A DNA stretch of 44,566 bases from Basidiobolus meristosporus CBS 931.73. Lineage: Eukaryota; Basidiobolomycota; Basidiobolomycetes; Basidiobolales; Basidiobolaceae. Within the stretch, counting starts at the first letter, position 1; each line of letters begins with the position of its first letter. The notes under the pieces are model-generated. The model had not been told where the DNA came from and did not search any database. It worked only from the letters and a program-made list of their open reading frames with translations. A program made the translations under genes and the position numbers. The stretch covers positions 1 through 44,566 of the forward strand of contig MCFE01000691.1 of assembly GCA_002104905.1 (NCBI GenBank), given 5' to 3'. Below are positions 35,333 to 44,445 of the stretch, piece by piece.

Positions 35333-35808
35333 TGATAGCGGCCGGCTGTTTGGCCTTAGAAATAATACACCCGGTTATGCAAAAATTTTTCATAGTTGGC
35401 ATAGTGTTTGCTGGGCTCCCCAACTTTAAAATAATTCTCAATTTTTAGCCAACCCTAGACGTGAGACACAGATGTATAAAATGCAACCATGAAGCTACCA
35501 GGATTCCACAAAAGGCACCAGATACTTGTAACAAAGCAATTCGTTTCCTGCTTATGATTAGAAGTTTGATCTGATGCATGATATTGGAGCACCAAACCTC
35601 GTGACAAGGAGATACTATGGATCGCGTAATTTCATAGGAGACGCCATGGCAAGTTTCAAGCTTCAAAGAATGACAAGAAATGCGTATAGATCTCCAAAAC
35701 AGCCTATGTGGCAGGAGAGTAGATTAAAGCCAAGAGAATCGATCATACAGTCTTGGAGAGGAAACACAGCATGATAAACGGCAAGCGCAAGAAAGCTAGG
35801 TATATAAT

Positions 35809-35880
35809 TCCTCATTGGTCCAGTGGTTAGGATTTCTCGCTTTCACCGAGACGGCCGGGGTTCGATTCCCCGATGGGGAA
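35809..35880 (+). tRNA. tRNA-Glu(UUC)
   Basis: Acceptor TCCTCAT/ATGGGGA, anticodon arm TCTCG-CTTTCAC-CGAGA, T arm CGGGGTTCGATTCCCCG, discriminator A, then a T4 run. No intron. Copy 1. Confidence 0.96.
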
Positions 35881-36252
35881 TAATCTTTTGTGTACTTTCG
35901 TTCATAGCTTTTTACTAAAGAGAAACGACCCGTTTCAATGGCAGTATACGGTAATTCTTGGGCGGACTCCTTCATGCGGGCCAAAAGCTGCCCATATATA
36001 AAAATAAATACAAACATATCCCACCAATATCCTATGTTGAAATATGGGCCCAGCCCCAGAGCGTCCAAGCGAGCTTACCTAAAGGTATTCCGAGGAGGTC
36101 CTGCCACAGAATGTGTGATCACCCTAGCGAAATGAGAGCAAGAATTCTCGGCTGTCACAAAATCTACATCGAGTACAGCACACAAGTAACCATCCGTTAG
36201 TATACAAACTTACAGTATGCCAATAGCTTATTTGCCAAAAAAGTAAAATACT

Positions 36253-36326
36253 CACCCCCGGTGGGACTCGAACCCACAATCCTCAGATTAGAAGTCTGAT
36301 GCCTTATCCAATTAGGCCACGGGGGC
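36253..36326 (-). tRNA. tRNA-Arg(UCU)
   Basis: Acceptor GCCCCCG/CGGGGGT, anticodon loop CTTCTAA, T arm GTGGGTTCGAGTCCCAC. T4 and T6 runs follow. No intron. Copy 1. Confidence 0.96.
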
Positions 36327-36452
36327 AATTAGTAACAGAAGAAGCGGTTGCGTGCTAAAGACTAAATCGATTTCCTATTTACCTTTCTAGACATTCTAAT
36401 GCAAAGGCATTGTACATGATATTCCACCTGTATTGGAGCTAAGTGCTCTTCC

Positions 36453-36474
36453 ACTGTAGAAATTTATCTACAGT
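36453..36474. other. hairpin in Arg-Met spacer
   Basis: Perfect 8-bp stem ACTGTAGA/TCTACAGT around a 6-base loop. Kept in copy 2 (39231-39252) and copy 3 (43778-43799). No flanking RNA gene features were seen. Confidence 0.7.
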
Positions 36475-36674
36475 AGGCCTGAGCTCAAAAACAAACCAGT
36501 AGTATGCTATACTTTGCTCATCTTAGCAGAGTGCTCCAGATAGTCAGATTATGAACTCAGCATATTCTTACCAATAAGCAGTGCTATGAAGATAGAAGCT
36601 TATGTAGGCATTGCCTTCTACAAAAAAATCTACTTGACAGAAACGTAGACTGCAACCCGCCAGGTGCAAAAGAT

Positions 36675-36747
36675 TGCTCCCTGCCAGGATCGAACTGGCG
36701 ACCTTCAGATTATGAGACTAACGCGCTGCCAACTGCGCTAAGGAAGC
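36675..36747 (-). tRNA. tRNA-Met(CAU), elongator type
   Basis: Acceptor GCTTCCT/AGGGAGC, anticodon loop CTCATAA, T loop TTCGATC rather than the initiator form, so elongator. A T4 run follows. No intron. Copy 1. Confidence 0.94.
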
Positions 36748-36799
36748 TTCTAAGCTACGGGGAAATTGGTTGCTATTTGTCATTTTTGAGTCTCCTGTA

Positions 36800-36819
36800 G
36801 TGGTACGAGAATGTACCAC
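36800..36819. other. hairpin in Met-Pro spacer
   Basis: Perfect 7-bp stem GTGGTAC/GTACCAC around gagaat. Unchanged in all three copies. Confidence 0.65.
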
Positions 36820-37048
36820 CAGCAGTTATGAATAGAGCCGGGCTCAATTGTACTCATCAGCGCTAATATCGATTTGAAACTCGAGCAAAAACCGGAGACT
36901 GCATATCCATGCTAGGTTCTTTGTATTGTCCATATAGTTACTCCTCTTCAATAGATACATAAAAACATACAATCCCTTGAGGAAGTGTAGTTGATATGTA
37001 ACAATGTACAATGGTTCACCGAAATACATCAAAAACCAAAAAGAGATC

Positions 37049-37120
37049 GGGCTCCAGCGGGAATTGAACCCGCGACCTCTCGCACCCAAAGCGAGAATCA
37101 TACTACTAGACCATAGAGCC
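37049..37120 (-). tRNA. tRNA-Pro(UGG)
   Basis: Acceptor GGCTCTA/TGGAGCC, anticodon arm CTCGC-TTTGGGT-GCGAG, T arm GCGGGTTCAATTCCCGC, then a T5 run. No intron. Copy 1. Confidence 0.96.
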
Positions 37121-37286
37121 GGATTTATGGGTAGTAGCTTTACGATTTAGATCATTTTCAGTCCGTAGTAAACCATATAGTCAAAACGATCTCGGATTTT
37201 ACTTAATTTGTAGAGTCAGATCAAGGAGGAGAGATTCATTACCTCCAAAATATAGGTTTTCTCTACAAGAACTAAAATCAAAAGAG

Positions 37287-37358
37287 CTCTCAGACCGGGA
37301 ATTGAACCCGGGTCTCCCGCGTGACAGGCGGGGATACTTACCACTATACTATCTGAGA
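37287..37358 (-). tRNA. tRNA-Asp(GUC)
   Basis: Acceptor TCTCAGA/TCTGAGA, anticodon arm CCGC-CTGTCAC-GCGG, T arm CCGGGTTCAATTCCCGG, then a T4 run. No intron. Copy 1. Confidence 0.96.
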
Positions 37359-37411
37359 TTACATATTTATTATGTACATACTTTTCTGCACAAACCTAAT
37401 ACTCTATATTA

Positions 37412-37427
37412 TGGCGGAGCTCCGCCA
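37412..37427. other. 16-bp perfect palindrome in Asp-Gln spacer
   Basis: TGGCGGAGCTCCGCCA reads identically on both strands. It is mirrored in copy 2 (38278-38293). It could be a dimeric protein site; no match to a known site is claimed. Confidence 0.7.
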
Positions 37428-37612
37428 AAAACTGCATAATCCTACGTAAACGAATGGTAGGGGAATCCTCTTGAATATCTGGGAACACGGAAATAAAAAT
37501 ACTAATCCATACTCTGATAGATCGAGTTACCCTTCTGGAAACCCATATGATGCTATTAAAAAGGACAGTGATAAAAAAAGTCCTGGTAAATGCTGAATCC
37601 CAACAAAAGATG

Positions 37613-37684
37613 AGGTCTCGCCGAGAATCGAACTCGGATTACAGGATTCAAAGTCCTGGGTGCTAACCATTACACCACGAAACC
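37613..37684 (-). tRNA. tRNA-Gln(UUG)
   Basis: Acceptor GGTTTCG/CGAGACC, anticodon arm AGGA-CTTTGAA-TCCT, T arm CCGAGTTCGATTCTCGG, then a T4 run. No intron. Copy 1; last gene before the central fold-back. Confidence 0.96.
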
Positions 37685-37704
37685 GCCTTTGTTTCATGTA
37701 AAAA

Positions 37705-37898
37705 TTTGTAGCGATTTCAATGTATAGTCACCACTTCCCCAACATTCTATAGCCAGACACACATATGCTGGCTTCTTTCCAGCCAGCCATCCATGTAAAT
37801 AACGACTAGATTCTACGCCGGGGAGTCTGGAGCCGCCACCTTCAAAGCACGTCGCTCCTCGAGAACTGTCCAGAAATACCGATGATGCATCCTCACTC
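37705..37898 (+). repeat. element E, central copy
   Basis: Second direct copy of E, at the far end of array copy 1. The first 85 bases are mirrored by the inverted partial E at 37917-38005; the remainder forms the unpaired loop of the central palindrome. Confidence 0.9.
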
Positions 37899-37916
37899 GT
37901 GATCTAGCATATACTG

Positions 37917-38005
37917 GTGGCTGGCTGAAAGAGCAGCATATGTGTGTCTGGCTATAGAATGTTGGGGGAAGTGGTGACTATACATTGAAATCGCTACAAA
38001 TTTTT
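37917..38005 (-). repeat. element E, inverted partial copy
   Basis: Reverse complement of the first part of E (from the ggctggct phrase to aatcgctacaaa). It has an extra g in the gggggaagtgg run and a shortened gctgaaagag segment compared with the other copies. Confidence 0.85.
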
Positions 38006-38020
38006 ACATGAAACAAAGGC

Positions 38021-38092
38021 GGTTTCGTGGTGTAATGGTTAGCACCCAGGACTTTGAATCCTGTAATCCGAGTTCGATTCTCGGCGAGACCT
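38021..38092 (+). tRNA. tRNA-Gln(UUG)
   Basis: Mirror image of the gene at 37613; sequence identical. First gene of inverted copy 2, about 340 bases from its mate across the fold-back. Confidence 0.96.
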
Positions 38093-38346
38093 CATCTTTT
38101 GTTGGGATTCAGCATTTACCAGGACTTTTTTTATCACTGTCCTTTTTAATAGCATCATATGGGTTTCCAGAAGGGTAACTCGATCTATCAGAGTATGGAT
38201 TAGTATTTTTATTTCCGTGTTCCCAGATATTCAAGAGGATTCCCCTACCATTCGTTTACGTAGGATTATGCAGTTTTTGGCGGAGCTCCGCCATAATATA
38301 GAGTATTAGGTTTGTGCAGAAAAGTATGTACATAATAAATATGTAA

Positions 38347-38418
38347 TCTCAGATAGTATAGTGGTAAGTATCCCCGCCTGTCACGCGGGAGACCCGGGTT
38401 CAATTCCCGGTCTGAGAG
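38347..38418 (+). tRNA. tRNA-Asp(GUC)
   Basis: Mirror of the gene at 37287, identical, with the same T4 terminator. Copy 2. Confidence 0.96.
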
Positions 38419-38584
38419 CTCTTTTGATTTTAGTTCTTGTAGAGAAAACCTATATTTTGGAGGTAATGAATCTCTCCTCCTTGATCTGACTCTACAAATT
38501 AAGTAAAATCCGAGATCGTTTTGACTATATGGTTTACTACGGACTGAAAATGATCTAAATCGTAAAGCTACTACCCATAAATCC

Positions 38585-38656
38585 GGCTCTATGGTCTAGT
38601 AGTATGATTCTCGCTTTGGGTGCGAGAGGTCGCGGGTTCAATTCCCGCTGGAGCCC
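38585..38656 (+). tRNA. tRNA-Pro(UGG)
   Basis: Mirror of the gene at 37049, identical, with the same T5 terminator. Copy 2. Confidence 0.96.
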
Positions 38657-38957
38657 GATCTCTTTTTGGTTTTTGATGTATTTCGGTGAACCATTGTACA
38701 TTGTTACATATCAACTACACTTCCTCAAGGGATTGTATGTTTTTATGTATCTATTGAAGAGGAGTAACTATATGGACAATACAAAGAACCTAGCATGGAT
38801 ATGCAGTCTCCGGTTTTTGCTCGAGTTTCAAATCGATATTAGCGCTGATGAGTACAATTGAGCCCGGCTCTATTCATAACTGCTGGTGGTACATTCTCGT
38901 ACCACTACAGGAGACTCAAAAATGACAAATAGCAACCAATTTCCCCGTAGCTTAGAA

Positions 38958-39030
38958 GCTTCCTTAGCGCAGTTGGCAGCGCGTTAGTCTCATAATCTGA
39001 AGGTCGCCAGTTCGATCCTGGCAGGGAGCA
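38958..39030 (+). tRNA. tRNA-Met(CAU), elongator type
   Basis: Mirror of the gene at 36675, identical, T4 terminator. Copy 2. Confidence 0.94.
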
Positions 39031-39378
39031 ATCTTTTGCACCTGGCGGGTTGCAGTCTACGTTTCTGTCAAGTATATTTTTTTGTAGAAGGCAATGCCTA
39101 CATAAGCTTCTATCTTCATAGCACTGCTTATTGGTAAGAATATGCTGAGTTCATAATCTGACTATCTGGAGCACTCTGCTAAGATGAGCAAAGTATAGCA
39201 TACTACTGGTTTGTTTTTGAGCTCAGGCCTACTGTAGATAAATTTCTACAGTGGAAGAGCATTTAGCTCCAATACAGGTGGAATATCATGTACAATGCCT
39301 TTGCATTAGAATGTCTAGAAAGGTAAATAGGAAATCGATTTAGTCTTTAGCACGCAACCGCTTCTTCTGTTACTAATT

Positions 39379-39452
39379 GCCCCCGTGGCCTAATTGGATA
39401 AGGCATCAGACTTCTAATCTGAGGATTGTGGGTTCGAGTCCCACCGGGGGTG
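39379..39452 (+). tRNA. tRNA-Arg(UCU)
   Basis: Mirror of the gene at 36253, identical, T4 and T6 terminators. Copy 2. Confidence 0.96.
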
Positions 39453-39824
39453 AGTATTTTACTTTTTTGGCAAATAAGCTATTGGCATACTGTAAGTTTG
39501 TATACTAACGGATGGTTACTTGTGTGCTGTACTCGATGTAGATTTTGTGACAGCCGAGAATTCTTGCTCTCATTTCGCTAGGGTGATCACACATTCTGTG
39601 GCAGGACCTCCTCGGAATACCTTTAGGTAAGCTCGCTTGGACGCTCTGGGGCTGGGCCCATATTTCAACATAGGATATTGGTGGGATATGTTTGTATTTA
39701 TTTTTATATATGGGCAGCTTTTGGCCCGCATGAAGGAGTCCGCCCAAGAATTACCGTATACTGCCATTGAAACGGGTCGTTTCTCTTTAGTAAAAAGCTA
39801 TGAACGAAAGTACACAAAAGATTA

Positions 39825-39896
39825 TTCCCCATCGGGGAATCGAACCCCGGCCGTCTCGGTGAAAGCGAGAAATCCTAACCACTGGACCAATGAGGA
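39825..39896 (-). tRNA. tRNA-Glu(UUC)
   Basis: Mirror of the gene at 35809, identical, T4 terminator. Copy 2. Confidence 0.96.
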
Positions 39897-40372
39897 ATTA
39901 TATACCTAGCTTTCTTGCGCTTGCCGTTTATCATGCTGTGTTTCCTCTCCAGAACTGTATGATCGATTCTCTTGGCTTTAATCTACTCTCCTGCCACATA
40001 GGCTGTTTTGGAGATCTATACGCATTTCTTGTCATTCTTTGAAGCTTGAAACTTGCCATGGCGTCTCCTATGAAATTACGCGATCCATAGTATCTCCTTG
40101 TCACGAGGTTTGGTGCTCCAATATCATGCATCAGATCAAACTTCTAATCATAAGCAGGAAACGAATTGCTTTGTTACAAGTATCTGGTGCCTTTTGTGGA
40201 ATCCTGGTAGCTTCATGGTTGCATTTTATACATCTGTGTCTCACGTCTAGGGTTGGCTAAAAATTGAGAATTATTTTAAAGTTGGGGAGCCCAGCAAACA
40301 CTATGCCAACTATGAAAAATTTTTGCATAACCGGGTGTATTATTTCTAAGGCCAAACAGCCGGCCGCTATCA

Positions 40373-40442
40373 ATCCTCCGTGATTTGAACTCGGCCATCA
40401 GCACCTCCAGTAGACTATCTATCTACTATGCTATACCCCACC
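40373..40442 (-). pseudogene. tRNA-like relic
   Basis: Mirror of the relic at 35263: an intact anticodon-type stem and B-box-like arm without an acceptor stem. Copy 2. Confidence 0.35.
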
Positions 40443-40513
40443 ATTGCTAAGATAATGCTGTTCCAATACATTAAAATGATTTCGTATCAATGAGAATACA
40501 TGAAAAAAAGGAA

Positions 40514-40595
40514 CGACACCTGCAGGATTCGAACCTGCGCTCCCATAGGGAAATGCCTTAGCAGGGCACCGCGTTAACCACTCCGCCAAAGTGTC
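40514..40595 (-). tRNA. tRNA-Ser(GCU)
   Basis: Mirror of the gene at 35110, identical, T7 terminator. Copy 2. Confidence 0.96.
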
Positions 40596-40952
40596 ATTAC
40601 TGATGATGTACTCTTTGTAGAAAATTCTTATAGCCCTATGATTACTTCCCACACGGTAGTTCTTCCATGGGGAATGGCTCAGAGGTTATACCTGTTACTG
40701 GCGTAGGCCTGGTAGGTATAGGTCTCCGTGGCTTTGTATTTCATGAATCCCCTAACCCAATTCACATCAGCGTTTGTGTATCATTCCGCTGCAGACAAGT
40801 GGCAGGCTCTAGTAGGAGGTGGAGGTGACTGTCCAGCTAACAGTGGTATGGCTGGGAAATTGGTTTTGCTATATTGGAGCACATACGTGTGCATGTATGC
40901 GTACATATTATTTGAAGGTATTCATATACATAGATCTCACTAGATTGTGTGA

Positions 40953-41025
40953 GCCCGAATAGCTCAGTCGGTAGAGCATGAGACTTTTAATCTTAGGGTC
41001 GGGGGTTCGAGCCCCCCTTTGGGCG
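40953..41025 (+). tRNA. tRNA-Lys(UUU)
   Basis: Mirror of the gene at 34680, identical, T5 terminator. Copy 2. Confidence 0.96.
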
Positions 41026-41370
41026 ATACTTTTTCTTTTTAACTTCTATATCTGTACACCTTTTGTTTCACTAGAATCTATCGCTTTTACATTGCCTATT
41101 CGATGAGGATGCTCATTCCTACACAACTCCCTACTTTCGTACAAGGGAAATGGTCCCTTTTTTGGTTCGTCCCTCCCCCTTTGGATACATGCCTTATTCG
41201 ATTTTTCATGGTTGTATCCAGGCTGAGCCCGATCATTGATTGTTGGCATACTATCCAAGGATTTGGATGTAAGTTAGGGAGGCTGTCCGACAGGTTTGCC
41301 GGAAAGCATTGCCAGTAGTACCAATTAAAATTAATAGAATATTATTTCTAATTTTTTATATAACTAACAG

Positions 41371-41441
41371 GCGCTAGTAGTATAGCGGTAGAATAACTGC
41401 CTTCCAAGCAGTTGGCCTGGGTTCGACTCCCAGCTAGCGCA
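41371..41441 (+). tRNA. tRNA-Gly(UCC)
   Basis: Mirror of the gene at 34264, identical. Last gene of copy 2; its 3' end points into the second fold-back. Confidence 0.96.
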
Positions 41442-41465
41442 CATTTATTTTTCATTTTTCTCACT

Positions 41466-41566
41466 CACCCACCATTACCCGGCAAAGGACGGCTGGGCCC
41501 CAGGGGTGGAGGGATCTGGCGCAGAGCATATCCACAACCCATCACCATGATAGGCCAAAAGCGGGG
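41466..41566 (+). repeat. segment L, loop of second palindrome centre
   Basis: The single copy of L lies between arms ending in tttttctcact (41465) and starting agtgagaaaaa (41567). It is in the same orientation as the left copy at 34140. Confidence 0.9.
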
Positions 41567-41590
41567 AGTGAGAAAAATGAAAAATAAATG

Positions 41591-41661
41591 TGCGCTAGCT
41601 GGGAGTCGAACCCAGGCCAACTGCTTGGAAGGCAGTTATTCTACCGCTATACTACTAGCGC
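41591..41661 (-). tRNA. tRNA-Gly(UCC)
   Basis: Third copy, identical. Faces the copy-2 Gly gene tail to tail across segment L. Confidence 0.96.
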
Positions 41662-42005
41662 CTGTTAGTTATATAAAAAATTAGAATAATATTCTATTAA
41701 TTTTAATTGGTACTACTGGCAATGCTTTCCGGCAAACCTGTCGGACAGCCTCCCTAACTTACATCCAAATCCTTGGATAGTATGCCAACAATCAATGATC
41801 GGGCTCAGCCTGGATACAACCATGAAAAATCGAATAAGGCATGTATCCAAAGGGGGAGGGACGAACCAAAAAAGGGACCATTTCCCTTGTACGAAAGTAG
41901 GGAGTTGTGTAGGAATGAGCATCCTCATCGAATAGGCAATGTAAAAGCGATAGATTCTAGTGAAACAAAAGGTGTACAGATATAGAAGTTAAAAAGAAAA
42001 AGTAT

Positions 42006-42078
42006 CGCCCAAAGGGGGGCTCGAACCCCCGACCCTAAGATTAAAAGTCTCATGCTCTACCGACTGAGCTATTCGGGC
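42006..42078 (-). tRNA. tRNA-Lys(UUU)
   Basis: Third copy of the 34680 gene, identical, same terminator. Confidence 0.96.
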
Positions 42079-42435
42079 TCACACAATCTAGTGAGATCTA
42101 TGTATATGAATACCTTCAAATAATATGTACGCATACATGCACACGTATGTGCTCCAATATAGCAAAACCAATTTCCCAGCCATACCACTGTTAGCTGGAC
42201 AGTCACCTCCACCTCCTACTAGAGCCTGCCACTTGTCTGCAGCGGAATGATACACAAACGCTGATGTGAATTGGGTTAGGGGATTCATGAAATACAAAGC
42301 CACGGAGACCTATACCTACCAGGCCTACGCCAGTAACAGGTATAACCTCTGAGCCATTCCCCATGGAAGAACTACCGTGTGGGAAGTAATCATAGGGCTA
42401 TAAGAATTTTCTACAAAGAGTACATCATCAGTAAT

Positions 42436-42517
42436 GACACTTTGGCGGAGTGGTTAACGCGGTGCCCTGCTAAGGCATTTCCCTATGGGAGCGCAGGTTC
42501 GAATCCTGCAGGTGTCG
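42436..42517 (+). tRNA. tRNA-Ser(GCU)
   Basis: Third copy of the 35110 gene, identical, T7 terminator. Confidence 0.96.
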
Positions 42518-42588
42518 TTCCTTTTTTTCATGTATTCTCATTGATACGAAATCATTTTAATGTATTGGAACAGCATTATCTTAGCAAT

Positions 42589-42658
42589 GGTGGGGTATAG
42601 CATAGTAGATAGATAGTCTACTGGAGGTGCTGATGGCCGAGTTCAAATCACGGAGGAT
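42589..42658 (+). pseudogene. tRNA-like relic
   Basis: Third copy of the relic at 35263, unchanged. Confidence 0.35.
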
Positions 42659-43133
42659 TGATAGCGGCCGGCTGTTTGGCCTTAGAAATAATACACCCGG
42701 TTATGCAAAAATTTTTCATAGTTGGCATAGTGTTTGCTGGGCTCCCCAACTTTAAAATAATTCTCAATTTTTAGCCAACCCTAGACGTGAGACACAGATG
42801 TATAAAATGCAACCATGAAGCTACCAGGATTCCACAAAAGGCACCAGATACTTGTAACAAAGCAATTCGTTTCCTGCTTATGATTAGAAGTTTGATCTGA
42901 TGCATGATATTGGAGCACCAAACCTCGTGACAAGGAGATACTATGGATCGCGTAATTTCATAGGAGACGCCATGGCAAGTTTCAAGCTTCAAAGAATGAC
43001 AAGAAATGCGTATAGATCTCCAAAACAGCCTATGTGGCAGGAGAGTAGATTAAAGCCAAGAGAATCGATCATACAGTCTGGAGAGGAAACACAGCATGAT
43101 AAACGGCAAGCGCAAGAAAGCTAGGTATATAAT

Positions 43134-43205
43134 TCCTCATTGGTCCAGTGGTTAGGATTTCTCGCTTTCACCGAGACGGCCGGGGTTCGATTCCCCGATG
43201 GGGAA
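43134..43205 (+). tRNA. tRNA-Glu(UUC)
   Basis: Third copy of the 35809 gene, identical, T4 terminator. Confidence 0.96.
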
Positions 43206-43577
43206 TAATCTTTTGTGTACTTTCGTTCATAGCTTTTTACTAAAGAGAAACGACCCGTTTCAATGGCAGTATACGGTAATTCTTGGGCGGACTCCTTCAT
43301 GCGGGCCAAAAGCTGCCCATATATAAAAATAAATACAAACATATCCCACCAATATCCTATGTTGAAATATGGGCCCAGCCCCAGAGCGTCCAAGCGAGCT
43401 TACCTAAAGGTATTCCGAGGAGGTCCTGCCACAGAATGTGTGATCACCCTAGCGAAATGAGAGCAAGAATTCTCGGCTGTCACAAAATCTACATCGAGTA
43501 CAGCACACAAGTAACCATCCGTTAGTATACAAACTTACAGTATGCCAATAGCTTATTTGCCAAAAAAGTAAAATACT

Positions 43578-43651
43578 CACCCCCGGTGGGACTCGAACCC
43601 ACAATCCTCAGATTAGAAGTCTGATGCCTTATCCAATTAGGCCACGGGGGC
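43578..43651 (-). tRNA. tRNA-Arg(UCU)
   Basis: Third copy of the 36253 gene, identical. Confidence 0.96.
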
Positions 43652-43999
43652 AATTAGTAACAGAAGAAGCGGTTGCGTGCTAAAGACTAAATCGATTTCC
43701 TATTTACCTTTCTAGACATTCTAATGCAAAGGCATTGTACATGATATTCCACCTGTATTGGAGCTAAATGCTCTTCCACTGTAGAAATTTATCTACAGTA
43801 GGCCTGAGCTCAAAAACAAACCAGTAGTATGCTATACTTTGCTCATCTTAGCAGAGTGCTCCAGATAGTCAGATTATGAACTCAGCATATTCTTACCAAT
43901 AAGCAGTGCTATGAAGATAGAAGCTTATGTAGGCATTGCCTTCTACAAAAAAATATACTTGACAGAAACGTAGACTGCAACCCGCCAGGTGCAAAAGAT

Positions 44000-44072
44000 T
44001 GCTCCCTGCCAGGATCGAACTGGCGACCTTCAGATTATGAGACTAACGCGCTGCCAACTGCGCTAAGGAAGC
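44000..44072 (-). tRNA. tRNA-Met(CAU), elongator type
   Basis: Third copy of the 36675 gene, identical. Confidence 0.94.
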
Positions 44073-44373
44073 TTCTAAGCTACGGGGAAATTGGTTGCTA
44101 TTTGTCATTTTTGAGTCTCCTGTAGTGGTACGAGAATGTACCACCAGCAGTTATGAATAGAGCCGGGCTCAATTGTACTCATCAGCGCTAATATCGATTT
44201 GAAACTCGAGCAAAAACCGGAGACTGCATATCCATGCTAGGTTCTTTGTATTGTCCATATAGTTACTCCTCTTCAATAGATACATAAAAACATACAATCC
44301 CTTGAGGAAGTGTAGTTGATATGTAACAATGTACAATGGTTCACCGAAATACATCAAAAACCAAAAAGAGATC

Positions 44374-44445
44374 GGGCTCCAGCGGGAATTGAACCCGCGA
44401 CCTCTCGCACCCAAAGCGAGAATCATACTACTAGACCATAGAGCC
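44374..44445 (-). tRNA. tRNA-Pro(UGG)
   Basis: Third copy of the 37049 gene, identical. It is the last complete gene in the window. Confidence 0.96.

Larger units (their letters stand above)
33943..37898 (+). repeat. tRNA array unit, copy 1 (forward)
   Basis: Reference copy of the unit. It begins with element E (33943-34139), then a 120-bp segment L (34140-34263), nine tRNA genes with spacers, and ends with a second E (37705-37898). Gene order and strands: Gly(-), Lys(-), Ser(+), tRNA relic, Glu(+), Arg(-), Met(-), Pro(-), Asp(-), Gln(-). Spacers run about 240-620 bp and encode nothing recognisable. It is repeated in reverse from 37917 with mirror centre 37852.5. Confidence 0.95.
37917..41465 (-). 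repeat. tRNA array unit, copy 2 (inverted)
   Basis: Near-perfect reverse complement of copy 1. For positions x in copy 1 the mate is 75705 minus x, and this holds over 3.3 kb without net indel, so all nine tRNA genes and spacers are mirrored. Differences seen: base 39262 (mate of 36443), base 39075 (mate of 36630) and a rearranged tt/ct near 39951 (mate of about 35753). Confidence 0.95.

Noticed and set aside
34387-44426. Many 65-90 codon frames in the tRNA spacers, repeated in all copies
   Set aside because: They repeat only because the DNA repeats. Several run through tRNA genes, many lack ATG, and none resembles a protein family.
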